Origin: Chloroflexota bacterium
GTDB taxonomy: Bacteria; Chloroflexota; Anaerolineae; B4-G1
Assembly (NCBI GenBank): GCA_024232355.1
Contig: JAAEPW010000798.1
Location: 17,027-81,026, forward strand
Length of the DNA: 64,000 bases
Reading direction: 5' to 3'
Made by a program: the position numbers and the translations under genes. The notes under the pieces were generated by a model. It saw only the letters and a list, made by a program, of their open reading frames with translations. It made no database searches and was not told the origin of the DNA. Below, one piece after another: positions 47,943-57,021 of this stretch. How positions within the stretch are numbered: the stretch's first letter is position 1; the number at the start of each line of letters is the position of its first letter.

Positions 47943-48890
47943 TTACACATCAATTTGCATTATCTTGGTCATCACCGCAAAGCCCGCCACAATCCCAAGC
48001 ACAGCACAGGCAAGCATAGCATATCCACAGATATGATCAACCATCTGTCCCATATACTCGGGATTGACAAGATAGAGAAATCCTGACAGAGCAACAGGAA
48101 TCATACCCACCATATAGCCCGACATGCGGCTCTGGCCCGTCATTGATGCAAGCTCACCCTTGATTCGTATTCGTTCTCGAATAGTAAAAGCGATAGAATC
48201 CAGCACCTCGGCCAAGTTACCACCCACCTCACGCTGCACATTGATCGCTGTCATCATCATGTCCAGATCATCACTAGGAACGCGACGCAGCATGTTGTCC
48301 ATCGCGTGTTCCAACGTCAAGCCGAGTTGTTGTTCTCGCACCACCCGCCCAAACTCGTCAGAGATCGGCGGCCCCATCTCTTCTGACACGGCTTCCATTG
48401 CCTGTAAAATGCTGTACCCAGCACGAATGCCGTTCACCATAAGTTGAATTGTGTCGCCCAGTTGATCGACAAACGCTTTTAAACGACGACCACGTAATAC
48501 ATTTATATAGATGCGAGGAGCAAAAAAAGAAACCAAGCACGCGACGACAGTGATAATAATATCGCGCTTTAAAACATAAATTATTCCCCCGGCGGCTATG
48601 ACCAGAATGACGGTAGCTGCCATAAACTCACCAACAGTCACTTTGAGATCCGCCCGTGCCAATTGTGTTGACAGATTGGATCCCACCCCCCGTTGGGTCA
48701 ACGCGCGATTCAGCACGTCTCCTACAGGAGTCTTGCGCATCTGATCGGAATCTGTCTGCAGAGCTTTTTCCTCAGTGATGCCAAGCCGATCTTCAAGAAA
48801 AGACTGGTCAGCCCGGCGGGAAAGCACCACTCCACTTACCACAATCCCTATGCCAACTACGGCTATCACTGCTACTATCCCCAGACCCAT
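47943..48890 (-). CDS. tadB: TadB, pilus membrane-platform protein
   Basis: 315 residues, GGAGGATAAGTA in front. A membrane helix at 5-25, a cytoplasmic segment, helices near 88-125, then the T2SF domain (DQLGDTIQLMVNGIRAGYSILQAM, VVREQQLGLTLEHAMDNMLRRVPSDD, LAEVLDSIAFTIRERIRI), and a C-terminal helix pair. Paralogue of TadC; 123 bases separate the two genes. Confidence 0.92.
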   Translation of the reverse strand: MGLGIVAVIAVVGIGIVVSGVVLSRRADQSFLEDRLGITEEKALQTDSDQMRKTPVGDVLNRALTQRGVGSNLSTQLARADLKVTVGEFMAATVILVIAAGGIIYVLKRDIIITVVACLVSFFAPRIYINVLRGRRLKAFVDQLGDTIQLMVNGIRAGYSILQAMEAVSEEMGPPISDEFGRVVREQQLGLTLEHAMDNMLRRVPSDDLDMMMTAINVQREVGGNLAEVLDSIAFTIRERIRIKGELASMTGQSRMSGYMVGMIPVALSGFLYLVNPEYMGQMVDHICGYAMLACAVLGIVAGFAVMTKIMQIDV

Positions 48891-49031
48891 TACTTATCCT
48901 CCACTCACTCACTCCGAAACCCACGCGACCAGTGAGAGAGTATCACTTTTCAACCAAACCCCAAGACTATCACCAATCGTCGAATCAGTTTATGACCACT
49001 CCCTCTGTCACCGATAGGTCTATGCAACCTA

Positions 49032-50399
49032 TTACCGTCGTCCTCCCATACCGAAAATACTGGGCGGTAGTTGAATGCCAGCTGCCTCGATCTTGGCCAT
49101 AGCCCGGGGGCGCAATCCCGTAGGACGCAACGAACCTATCGCCTTGCCATCCTCATAACCGGCCAACTCGAACTTGAAAATGTCCGACATGGTGATCACA
49201 TCGCCTTCCATCCCCTGTACCTCGGTGATATATGTGACTCGACGGCTTCCATCCCTCAAACGCGATAATTGACAGACCAAATCTACCGCGGAGGAGATCT
49301 GCTCACGGATAGCCCTGTGTGGCAGGTCCATTCCTGCCATCATGATCATGTTCTCCAGACGAGATGACGCCTCACGAGGATTGTTGGCGTGAATAGTGGT
49401 CAAACTACCCTCGTGGCCAGTATTCATCGCCTGGAGCATGTCAAAAGCCTCCGATCCCCGACACTCACCAACGACAATCCGATCTGGGCGCATCCGCAAA
49501 CAGTTGACTACCAAATCCTCAATCGTAACCTCACCCCGTCCTTCAATATTGGGCGGGCGCGACTCGAGCGTTACAACGTGTTCCTGGCGTAATTGCAGCT
49601 CGGCAGCATTCTCAAGGGTAATAATGCGTTCATCGCCAGGAATGTAACCAGATAAAAGGTTCAAAAAGGTCGTCTTGCCACTGCCAGTCCCCCCAGAGAC
49701 AACAATATTCAACCTGGCGAGCACTGCGGCCTTCATAAACTGCATTGACTCGGCAGTCACACTACCGTACGAGATCAATTGCTCAACCGTAAGTGGAATT
49801 TTGAAGAACTTGCGGATCGTCAGCACCGGCCCAACCAAAGAAATTGGTGGGATCACCGCGTTCACCCGGGAGCCGTCGGCCAGGCGGGCATCCACATAGG
49901 GCGAACTCTCGTCAATACGGCGGCCCAAGGGAGCAACGATACGTTCAATGACGCGCATCACGTGCTCGTCCGACTCAAAGACCAGGTTTGCGCGGGTGAG
50001 CATACCCTTGCGCTCAACATAAACGTTCTTGGCCCCATTCACCATGATCTCGGTTACGTGAGGATCAGCCAACAGCGGTTCCAACGGTCCCAGACCCAAT
50101 ATCTCTGCAACGATTTGCTCAAACAGCCGCTGCCGCTCCGACCGGCTGAGGACAATGTGTTCCTCAGTCAGGATGTTATTATACATTTCCTCAATCGTGC
50201 GACGCACATCATCCGTCCTGGTAACATCCATCGTCGGGTCTAGTTCTGCGATCAGCTTTTGCTGAATACGCGTCTTGAGATCCAAATAGGCATCACGGGC
50301 AGGCGAAGCCGGTTGACGACGTACCCGCATCTCTTTCTGTGCAGATTGTGGTCCTGTTGACGACTGTCTTTCTCTTTCAATTCGCTTTAGCAATGACAC
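49032..50399 (-). CDS. tadA: TadA/CpaF, pilus assembly ATPase
   Basis: 455 residues, starting GTG with GGAGGTGAGATT before it. The N1 domain at about 55-180 has [38 protein letters not shown] is the family signature. The Walker A is [17 protein letters not shown]; the Asp box is [14 protein letters not shown]; Walker [22 protein letters not shown], and the His box [15 protein letters not shown] hexameric secretion ATPase that powers pilus extension, and in CpaF-type systems retraction too. Confidence 0.96.
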   Translation of the reverse strand: MSLLKRIERERQSSTGPQSAQKEMRVRRQPASPARDAYLDLKTRIQQKLIAELDPTMDVTRTDDVRRTIEEMYNNILTEEHIVLSRSERQRLFEQIVAEILGLGPLEPLLADPHVTEIMVNGAKNVYVERKGMLTRANLVFESDEHVMRVIERIVAPLGRRIDESSPYVDARLADGSRVNAVIPPISLVGPVLTIRKFFKIPLTVEQLISYGSVTAESMQFMKAAVLARLNIVVSGGTGSGKTTFLNLLSGYIPGDERIITLENAAELQLRQEHVVTLESRPPNIEGRGEVTIEDLVVNCLRMRPDRIVVGECRGSEAFDMLQAMNTGHEGSLTTIHANNPREASSRLENMIMMAGMDLPHRAIREQISSAVDLVCQLSRLRDGSRRVTYITEVQGMEGDVITMSDIFKFELAGYEDGKAIGSLRPTGLRPRAMAKIEAAGIQLPPSIFGMGGRR

Positions 50400-50451
50400 A
50401 ATCTCACCTCCATAACTGTTTCACGCCCGCTTATGGTCAACCAAACACTCA

Positions 50452-51759
50452 TCATTGTCCAAAGACACGACCCAATCGCAGGCGACTCGGCTCTGTTCCC
50501 ACTTGTTCCGCATCTTCTGCTACTTGTTCTACCATCAACGTGCTATGGATGTGTTCGGCAAGTTGCAGGATTCCTTGGGCAATAGGCCGGTTCACATCTC
50601 GCGTAACAAACGGCACCCCATGATTAATCGCCGCCTGTACTGCCTGCTCATCTAGGGGAACCTGCGCCACCACGGGAATCATTGCCTGCTCAATCTGCTC
50701 CACTCGAATGCCCATGCGCCGGTCCACACCATTGACCACCAGCGCGATCTTGTCCATCGGATAATTCAGCCTATCCGCTACCTCGAGAAATAAACGAGCG
50801 CTCTTAATGGACGGAATATTGGGCATCACGACTAGCACAATTAGCGTAGCCGCGTCAAAAACGGTCAACGCAACGTCATCTACCCAGCTCCAGGTATCCA
50901 CAACCACAACGTCAAACTCTTTACGCATCCACTCTAACAACACACCTAACGCCGAAGCATTTCCAGCACTATCGGGCACTACAGTGGTCAGTAAAACTTC
51001 CGCTTCCTCTGGATGTGGTGGAGCCAACAATACCTTAACTCCCGATCCATGTGGAGCCAACACGCTGTTCAACATATCACTGTCCAACTCATTAAGGTGC
51101 GGCACCAGATCCGACATACTTCGATGTGCTTGCAAGTTGAGCATTACCCCCACATCCCCAAACTGGACGCTGGCATCCATCATCCCAATTTTTTGACCAC
51201 TGCGAGCCATTCCCTGCAATGCGATTGCTAAATTGACCGCAATCGTCGTACACCCAACCCCACCTTTGGGGCTAAAAACAGCTACCACTTCTCCATCGCG
51301 CCGAGACTTTGCGCTCGCAGCCGGACCCGCTGTAGGAGCAGACGGTTGAGCGGGCATCATCGCCACCCGCGTCTTGCCCATCTCATAGACCCGGCGGATG
51401 GTGCCCATCAGTTCATCACCACTGGGCGGCTTTGTGAGAAAATCCCGCGCACCAGCGAGCATCGCTCTGCGTAGATAGTCCGTCTCACCCTGCACAGACA
51501 ACATGACCACCTGCGCCGTCGGTACTGCCTTTAGAATTTCCTCCGTAGCAGTGATACCGTCCATACCAGGCATATTGATATCCATCAGAATAACGTCTGG
51601 ACGGTGTTCCTTGGCCAGTTCAAGTGCTTCTTCACCCGATGCTGCTGCACCGATGACATTAATGCCAGTATCGAAAGAAAGTAACTTGCGTAAATTCTCC
51701 CGCGTCTCGGCGATGTCATCCGTAATGAGGACCTTGATCACTTCAGTCTGTGCACTCAC
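50452..51759 (-). CDS. tadZ: TadZ/CpaE, receiver-ATPase pilus localisation protein
   Basis: 435 residues beginning at GTG 51759 with GGAGGG upstream. Receiver at about 7-128 (VLITDDIAETRENLRKLL, Asp in VILMDINMPGMDGI, Lys in FLTKPPSG). A linker rich in Pro/Ala (QPSAPTAGPAASAKS) joins an ATPase with the Walker-type loop FSPKGGVGCTTIAVNLA, MMDASVQFGDVG, VVVDTWSW. CpaE/TadZ proteins set the cell-pole position of the pilus. Same architecture as 7756-8901 but in the pilus operon. Confidence 0.93.
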   Translation of the reverse strand: MSAQTEVIKVLITDDIAETRENLRKLLSFDTGINVIGAAASGEEALELAKEHRPDVILMDINMPGMDGITATEEILKAVPTAQVVMLSVQGETDYLRRAMLAGARDFLTKPPSGDELMGTIRRVYEMGKTRVAMMPAQPSAPTAGPAASAKSRRDGEVVAVFSPKGGVGCTTIAVNLAIALQGMARSGQKIGMMDASVQFGDVGVMLNLQAHRSMSDLVPHLNELDSDMLNSVLAPHGSGVKVLLAPPHPEEAEVLLTTVVPDSAGNASALGVLLEWMRKEFDVVVVDTWSWVDDVALTVFDAATLIVLVVMPNIPSIKSARLFLEVADRLNYPMDKIALVVNGVDRRMGIRVEQIEQAMIPVVAQVPLDEQAVQAAINHGVPFVTRDVNRPIAQGILQLAEHIHSTLMVEQVAEDAEQVGTEPSRLRLGRVFGQ

Positions 51760-51805
51760 ACCCGCCCTCCCTCCAAGATTTTTTGGTAAACATCACTATC
51801 ATCGG

Positions 51806-52918
51806 TTACTGTGCCGCCTCATCTTCGGGGCTCTGTTGATATGTTGTAGCTGTGGATCTATTAATCGTATCGAGGGAATTAACGCGCGGTTCGACCCCAT
51901 ATGGCAACTTGGCCGGCATCTCAATATTGTAACGATCCATCATGTATTGAAGCGTGACCGAGTTAGTCGTGGGCAAAGCTTCATCGCCCGCCCTACGCAG
52001 CACAAACGTAATACGTGCTCCTGTCAACTGTGCATATTCTAATACCATTGCATCTTGCCTGGTAACAGCCAACGTGAGAGGTGCCAACGATGGTACAGAT
52101 GGTGCTGCTTCCTCTGCCACAACCGCATCCGCATCCTCTTCGTCAGTGGAAGGGGAATCTTCTGTCACTGTAAAAGATTCCTCCTCAAACATGGGCCAAT
52201 CCCCAACCCGGAGCACTGCCGCATTCTGAATCGTTAACTGAGTCACCAACCGTGGCCGCTGAGAGTCGGTGGGTACCAGGTTGACCAACCAGCCATTGGG
52301 CAAAACCTCTAGCCTGCCCATCGTTCCACCTTTGCACTCTTCTCCCTCGGGTGGTGAAACACAGCCAGCTTGAAGAGGTATCGTACTCTGGAACTCTTCA
52401 TCCAGATCCATAACGAGTAAAGAAACGATCATATCCACATAGTCACCCGGCTGCAATGCCCAAGCCACACTAGAGTAACGTGCCACTGGCACTGCATAAG
52501 CCACCATCCCTTCTGGAATTTTTAGAGATGCAGCTGACCCTGATTGATCCTCGACCAACATGGTCGCCAGAATTGGCAGGTCTCGCACGGCATCCACACG
52601 AGTGGTGCGGCCAATCACATCCTCCAACCGGGTAATCGCTCCAGGCGGCACTTCTTCTTCTGGCCAATCCTTTAGTATCACGGCCGGTGCTTCTCCCCGA
52701 GTCATTGCCTCAGTGATTCGCACCCCCCGAGCCAGGTCCTGTGCCGCCACCACGATTTGGACCTGAGGTACGTCTGGAACCACTGTACCCTCTCCGTCCA
52801 CAGGCACAGGAGGTTCGGTGGAGGTTTGCTGACCAGTCACCCAAAAGATGACCCCAACTATTATTGCTCCTATGACCACAACCGCCCCGACAATCATTAG
52901 CATTCGGCTACTGCGCAT
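51806..52918 (-). CDS. cpaB: CpaB/RcpC, SAF-domain pilus assembly protein
   Basis: 370 residues. An N-terminal membrane segment (LMIVGAVVVIGAIIVGVIFWV), a SAF domain at about 50-120 (VQIVVAAQDLARGVRITEAM, AITRLEDVIGRTTRVD), then the RcpC domain (IPEGMVAYAVPVARYSSVAWALQPGDYVDMIVSLL). An acidic Ser/Thr/Glu loop (EDSPSTDEEDADAVVAEE) precedes the last strand region. It usually gates or lines the outward channel. No secretin gene accompanies it. Confidence 0.92.
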   Translation of the reverse strand: MRSSRMLMIVGAVVVIGAIIVGVIFWVTGQQTSTEPPVPVDGEGTVVPDVPQVQIVVAAQDLARGVRITEAMTRGEAPAVILKDWPEEEVPPGAITRLEDVIGRTTRVDAVRDLPILATMLVEDQSGSAASLKIPEGMVAYAVPVARYSSVAWALQPGDYVDMIVSLLVMDLDEEFQSTIPLQAGCVSPPEGEECKGGTMGRLEVLPNGWLVNLVPTDSQRPRLVTQLTIQNAAVLRVGDWPMFEEESFTVTEDSPSTDEEDADAVVAEEAAPSVPSLAPLTLAVTRQDAMVLEYAQLTGARITFVLRRAGDEALPTTNSVTLQYMMDRYNIEMPAKLPYGVEPRVNSLDTINRSTATTYQQSPEDEAAQ

Positions 52919-52954
52919 GTCTCCCTCCTCACTGGCATTGAACTCTTCGTTTCA

Positions 52955-52983
52955 ATGATACTGTTTTACAAGGAAATTGTCAA
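52955..52983 (-). promoter_or_regulatory. Predicted strong promoter of the cpaB-tadZABC operon
   Basis: On the minus strand TTGACA (52978-52983), 17 bases, TATCAT (52955-52960), 37 bases before the cpaB ATG. It makes the machine genes independent of the surface-protein genes upstream. Confidence 0.75.
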
Positions 52984-53038
52984 GCAACAAATGGCCACAT
53001 AACCATCCAGTGTTCGCTACCAAGACCCAAGGCACAAA

Positions 53039-53080
53039 GGCCCTGTTCGACTACTCCAATCAAGAGTAATCAACAGGGCC
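53039..53080 (-). terminator. Hairpin between tadG-like and cpaB, probable terminator
   Basis: GGCCCTGTT (53039-53047) and AACAGGGCC (53072-53080) form a 9-bp stem; ACTC and GAGT pair inside. On the minus strand TTTGTG follows, so it could end the tadG-like transcript. Confidence 0.5.
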
Positions 53081-53190
53081 CACAAATAACTCTGCCACAA
53101 CTGGCCTTACTTATTATCGAGGTAATTTTACACACCCCCTAACCAAATACATGGTCCAAAAACAAACATCTCGCATTGGGTCCCAAACCT

Positions 53191-53219
53191 GTTGAGAGCG
53201 GACCATGTCCGCCCTCAAC
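53191..53219 (-). terminator. Hairpin 46 bases after the tadG-like stop
   Basis: GTTGAG-A-GCGGAC, loop CAT, GTCCGC-C-CTCAAC: a 13-position stem with one mismatch. A U-run is missing on the minus strand (AGGTTTGG), so a role in RNA 3' protection or termination is only likely. Confidence 0.4.
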
Positions 53220-53265
53220 AATCAATGCAAATCTCCCCCGCCCACTCCAAGTTACTATCGAGATA

Positions 53266-55587
53266 TTATTTGACCAACCGCAAGAACATGAGATCATACA
53301 AATCCTCAAATATCTTGTCTAGCTCACCCGGGTTGTCGGCAGGTTTGTAGACACCACCAGTTATGTTTGCCACTTCCTCCATCAACTCGATATCGGCTGA
53401 CCCACCGAGGGTGATTGTGTAAACAATGACGTTACTATCCCGAGCTTCATAGGCATAATAGATCACACAGTCTTGAGCCGCGCTGCCCCCGGGCCACTGA
53501 CGTTCTGGATCATCGTCGCAGTAATCGTTGGGGGTTTGGTTAGCCCGTCCATCGGTCATCACAATCATCACGTGATTGGCGCCAGGGCGACCACAAGGAC
53601 CTGTGCCAGCCTCACAAGCAGATCTGGCCCCGGTCTGCAACACTTCGAGTCCCAGTTCCATCCCCTCAGCAATATTGGTACCGCCCCCTGCGGTTGTTAT
53701 GTCCAATTCGTAAAGCACGGTATCGGTGATAACAGTTGCGTCGCAAGCCTCCCCCAGCCTGCGCACACACTGCAAATGAGTGTCAATGCTGGCATTGCTA
53801 CTATAGCTGACATAACCGACCTGGTCGAATTTTGGATCAATCAAAGAGCCCGAAAACATTTTGGCAGCCTCGACAGAGCCACGCACAGGCTGCTCGTCAT
53901 CGTAAATTTCGTCGCTGCGGCGGTCTTGCTTATCCTCGGTGAGACTAGGATCATTGCAGATGGGAAAATAGGACACCACATCCGACGGGCTGCCCAACTC
54001 GTTCTCCCGCTGCGGGTAACCGGCAAAACGGGCGTCGCAGCGATTGCAGGCCCAGCCAGTCCGCCCGTTGGCCCACTCCTGTGTCCCCCTCCCCGAGTTT
54101 GCCTGTATCGGCGCATGGTTGCCAATACTGCTACTGGACCTAGTAGTAATCACGATGCGGTCCAGAGCAAATGCAGCCCCGCCCGCCCAAATGTTCAACG
54201 TGCGATTTACACCTTGTGTCCAGTAAATCGGGCCATTGCGGTTAAGCAACTGCCACTCCCAATCATCGCCAGCACCGCCATAGCTGTTACCCCGGTCGAA
54301 ACCCGTCTCGCAACCTACACCACAGTCACCTTGACGCCCTTCAGAGCCGCCCACAACACCATCAATCCCCCAGAACAGGCGCTGGTCCAAATCATCCCCT
54401 CGGTCCCAGGTGGACATGGTCTGTCCCCGCACCCAGATGTAGTAACCACCAGATCTATCCTCTACGGGTGCAAAGTTATAGTCTACCCGTGGCGTAGGGT
54501 AGGGGCCACCCGGCGCTCCATCCCAGCACGTAAAGTCCGCTGTGCCATCAGGAGGCACGCTAACATCTACAAAAAGCTGCTCGTAACGGCAGGTTGCACC
54601 GGGACCACTCTCCTCCTTATCAGGATAGGGCATATGCATGATGTACGCCCCGCCGTACCCTCCATCCGCACGACTGTCCCTTCCGGAGGCATAAGTACGC
54701 TTACTATGACGCCCCGTTCGCTGAAGCACCCAATACGTGTATCCAAATCTCTGAATCTCTTTGCTGTACGGATTACTATTGTACGAATATTCTTCCGCTT
54801 CGATGAAATAGTAATCGTAGCCACCACTTGAGACATATTCTGATGGTTGTTCGCAACGTTCGGGCGGGTTAGGGTCGCCCGGGTCCCAATCGGCGGGCCC
54901 ATCCCAGGGCAACGGGTAGAAATTCCCGTCTGGATAATCAACGCCCGTCTCTTTCTCCCAACAGCCATAACAGATCGTGTTGAATTCCATCGAGCCTGAC
55001 CTGTCGAAAATGATAACAACATCCAAGTTGTTGATGTTTTCGGCCACCGAGGTGGCTGCACATTGGAGGTTATCAAAACCAGCAAATCGCAAGAAAATCA
55101 CCGGTACCACCTGGGTAACCCGGACCTGAATTCGATAGGCAGTCTCGGAAATTGTCGCACAATCCCCGTCGTTCTCATCCGGTATATTGCAGTCCACACG
55201 ATCACGGAATTCAGCCATGTCCAGATAAATGGCGGTCTTGGTAATTCCTGAAGACGCTCCGACGTCGAGGACACCATCTATGTACACCGCAGTTTCTGGC
55301 AACTGAAAATCGTACCCATTCTGCCGCAAATAATCCAACGCCTGCAATTGGGCCGCACCCTCAAAAGGCAACTCGTACGCCGCAGCCAACGTAGCCGCGT
55401 CTACCGCCCTGGAAATCCTCACCCGCTCGATAAAGTATAACCCCAAATCAACCGCCAGACCAACCAGAATCAACAAGACAAAGACACCGATAGCAACGAT
55501 GATCAATATCTGTCCGCTTTGCCGATTATCTGAAAAGCCTGCAGCTCGTCCTAGTCTTTCCCTCAGCAAACTAATCACGCGTACCAT
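53266..55587 (-). CDS. tadG: TadG-like protein: von Willebrand A domain split by a carbohydrate-binding-like insert
   Basis: ATG 55587 has GGAGGTGTAGG before it; 773 residues. Residues 23-60 are the TadG-type N-terminus with one membrane helix (GQILIIVAIGVFVLLILVGL). The VWA domain starts at 188 with MIDAS DRSGSM (195-200), then an insert of about 360 residues, and resumes near 565, with Thr637 in GGGTNIAEG and Asp679 in VMIVMTDG. The insert holds a beta-sandwich like CBM6/35 modules (FIEAEEYSY, GYYIWVRGQ, LFWGIDG, DDWEWQLLNR, LDRIVITTR) and CxxC pairs at 207 and 514. Exported; probably pilus- or surface-bound and sugar-binding. Confidence 0.88.
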   Translation of the reverse strand: MVRVISLLRERLGRAAGFSDNRQSGQILIIVAIGVFVLLILVGLAVDLGLYFIERVRISRAVDAATLAAAYELPFEGAAQLQALDYLRQNGYDFQLPETAVYIDGVLDVGASSGITKTAIYLDMAEFRDRVDCNIPDENDGDCATISETAYRIQVRVTQVVPVIFLRFAGFDNLQCAATSVAENINNLDVVIIFDRSGSMEFNTICYGCWEKETGVDYPDGNFYPLPWDGPADWDPGDPNPPERCEQPSEYVSSGGYDYYFIEAEEYSYNSNPYSKEIQRFGYTYWVLQRTGRHSKRTYASGRDSRADGGYGGAYIMHMPYPDKEESGPGATCRYEQLFVDVSVPPDGTADFTCWDGAPGGPYPTPRVDYNFAPVEDRSGGYYIWVRGQTMSTWDRGDDLDQRLFWGIDGVVGGSEGRQGDCGVGCETGFDRGNSYGGAGDDWEWQLLNRNGPIYWTQGVNRTLNIWAGGAAFALDRIVITTRSSSSIGNHAPIQANSGRGTQEWANGRTGWACNRCDARFAGYPQRENELGSPSDVVSYFPICNDPSLTEDKQDRRSDEIYDDEQPVRGSVEAAKMFSGSLIDPKFDQVGYVSYSSNASIDTHLQCVRRLGEACDATVITDTVLYELDITTAGGGTNIAEGMELGLEVLQTGARSACEAGTGPCGRPGANHVMIVMTDGRANQTPNDYCDDDPERQWPGGSAAQDCVIYYAYEARDSNVIVYTITLGGSADIELMEEVANITGGVYKPADNPGELDKIFEDLYDLMFLRLVK

Positions 55588-55736
55588 CCTACACCTCCAG
55601 TTAAAACTAGAAGAATAAAACCCTTCCCTGCTCATACTTTCCCAGCGACATTGTCTTTCTCAAATATGCTAACGCGTAGAAAGACCCATCTGGGAAACGA
55701 CAATCTTGATCCGTTTTACTAACAGGTCAAGAAGCG

Positions 55737-56357
55737 TCACTGCCCAGCCCTTCCAGTACCAATCATTCGCATAGAGGATTGAGCATACATTGTCCAATCT
55801 TCTCCAAAAGGACCTACAATGTCCATACCCCATACAGTTTCATGTCTATAGAACACTTCGACAATGACAAGCTCATTCTCCAACGCGCCATACTCATTAT
55901 CACCCCGCAGATCATTGATTTGAGTATATTTTAGCAAATTATCATTCGAGAGTGCCGCGACATCCAACAGAGAATTGCCACCATACCCTGAGGGAGAAGC
56001 ATAAACTCTATTTCCAGCCTGATCATAAACACCATCGGGCGGATCGCTCACATCTACAAGATAAATATATGTGACGACGATATTTACGTCCTCTGGCCGC
56101 AATCCTGCATTTCCCGCCGCTTGGCGAACCCGCTCATAAATGTCGTTGACTTGGGCATCAAAAATTGTTACATCTCCTCCGGTAGGTGGAGTGCGAACAG
56201 CCCAACGAACCCCCTCCCGGTTCACAGACTGCACCATCACGTAATCACGCAGGGCAAAGCCAGCCTCCACCACAGCAACCAGTAACAAAAAGATGAACGG
56301 CAAAACCAACGTCAGTTCTACGATACTCTGTCCATTTTCTTTCTGTCTCGACCTCAT
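55737..56357 (-). CDS. tadE: TadE-like minor pilin
   Basis: ATG 56357 lies eight bases after GGAGG; the frame begins three codons earlier at GTG. 206 residues. GQSIVELTLVLPFIFLLLVAVVEAGF is a TadE helix: Gly-Gln before a Glu at +5 of the hydrophobic stretch, as in prepilin-type signals. The rest is a globular outer domain. TadE proteins are minor pilins that prime or tip the Tad pilus. Confidence 0.9.
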   Translation of the reverse strand: MRSRQKENGQSIVELTLVLPFIFLLLVAVVEAGFALRDYVMVQSVNREGVRWAVRTPPTGGDVTIFDAQVNDIYERVRQAAGNAGLRPEDVNIVVTYIYLVDVSDPPDGVYDQAGNRVYASPSGYGGNSLLDVAALSNDNLLKYTQINDLRGDNEYGALENELVIVEVFYRHETVWGMDIVGPFGEDWTMYAQSSMRMIGTGRAGQ

Positions 56358-56381
56358 CTCATCCACCTCCCCATCCAGGCC

Positions 56382-57017
56382 TCAATCCTGCACCAACTCG
56401 CCTGTCGCACCATCTATGATCGACTTTTTCACGCGATCACCCGCAATGCCGGTGATCGACCACGCCAGCCGGTCATTTCCTCCATCCATCACCCGTAATT
56501 GGGCCGCCACGTCTATTTCGGAATAGACAGACTTGAAACTCGCTCCGCTTGTGTTCCACCAGGTATCCAGCGCCGCCGTACTATCCACCTGCCATTCGTC
56601 CTCACTAAAAGTTGGGACGACGTAGGGGCTTGACATCTCTTGCAAGAGCCACGCGCGTGCGCCATCCACGACGACCACCGCCAAGCGGCGGGCACTCGGA
56701 GAATAGAATTGGAACAACCAAACGACATCGGTGGGCCAGCGCCCCCGATTAGGCCGCCAATGTGCCGAGACAATGGCCAGTTGTCCATCCGGCTGCCAAG
56801 ATTGAGCAACACTCACAGCAAACGGATAAGCGCTCCGGGCAGTCACACTTTCGGCGAGACTGACGGGAAGCGTGACACCACCTGGCTGTTCCCCTTGAAA
56901 TAATGGAGATGGCCGGCCTAATGCCAGAATCAACCACACTATTCCCAGGGCTATGACAAAAGCCAAGCCTAGGAGGATCATCCAGCGGACGGATCTCTTT
57001 CTTTTTACTCGAGTCAT
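56382..57017 (-). CDS. Single-span exported protein of the Tad locus, unknown
   Basis: 211 residues beginning MTRVKRKRSVRWMILLGLAF: a basic head, one membrane helix (about 12-33) and an outer domain. The ATG is four bases beyond the previous stop, with GGAG in the overlap. The outer part (WLFQFYSPSARRLAVVVVDGARAWLLQEMSS, SWSITGIAGDRVKKSIIDGATGE) looks like a PepSY-type unit. It could be a chaperone or regulator of the neighbouring surface proteins. Confidence 0.7.
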   Translation of the reverse strand: MTRVKRKRSVRWMILLGLAFVIALGIVWLILALGRPSPLFQGEQPGGVTLPVSLAESVTARSAYPFAVSVAQSWQPDGQLAIVSAHWRPNRGRWPTDVVWLFQFYSPSARRLAVVVVDGARAWLLQEMSSPYVVPTFSEDEWQVDSTAALDTWWNTSGASFKSVYSEIDVAAQLRVMDGGNDRLAWSITGIAGDRVKKSIIDGATGELVQD

Positions 57018-57021
57018 CTAC

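Noticed and set aside
55737..56357. Major Flp pilin
   Set aside because: Its length (206 residues) and helix motif fit TadE; Flp pilins are 50-80 residues.
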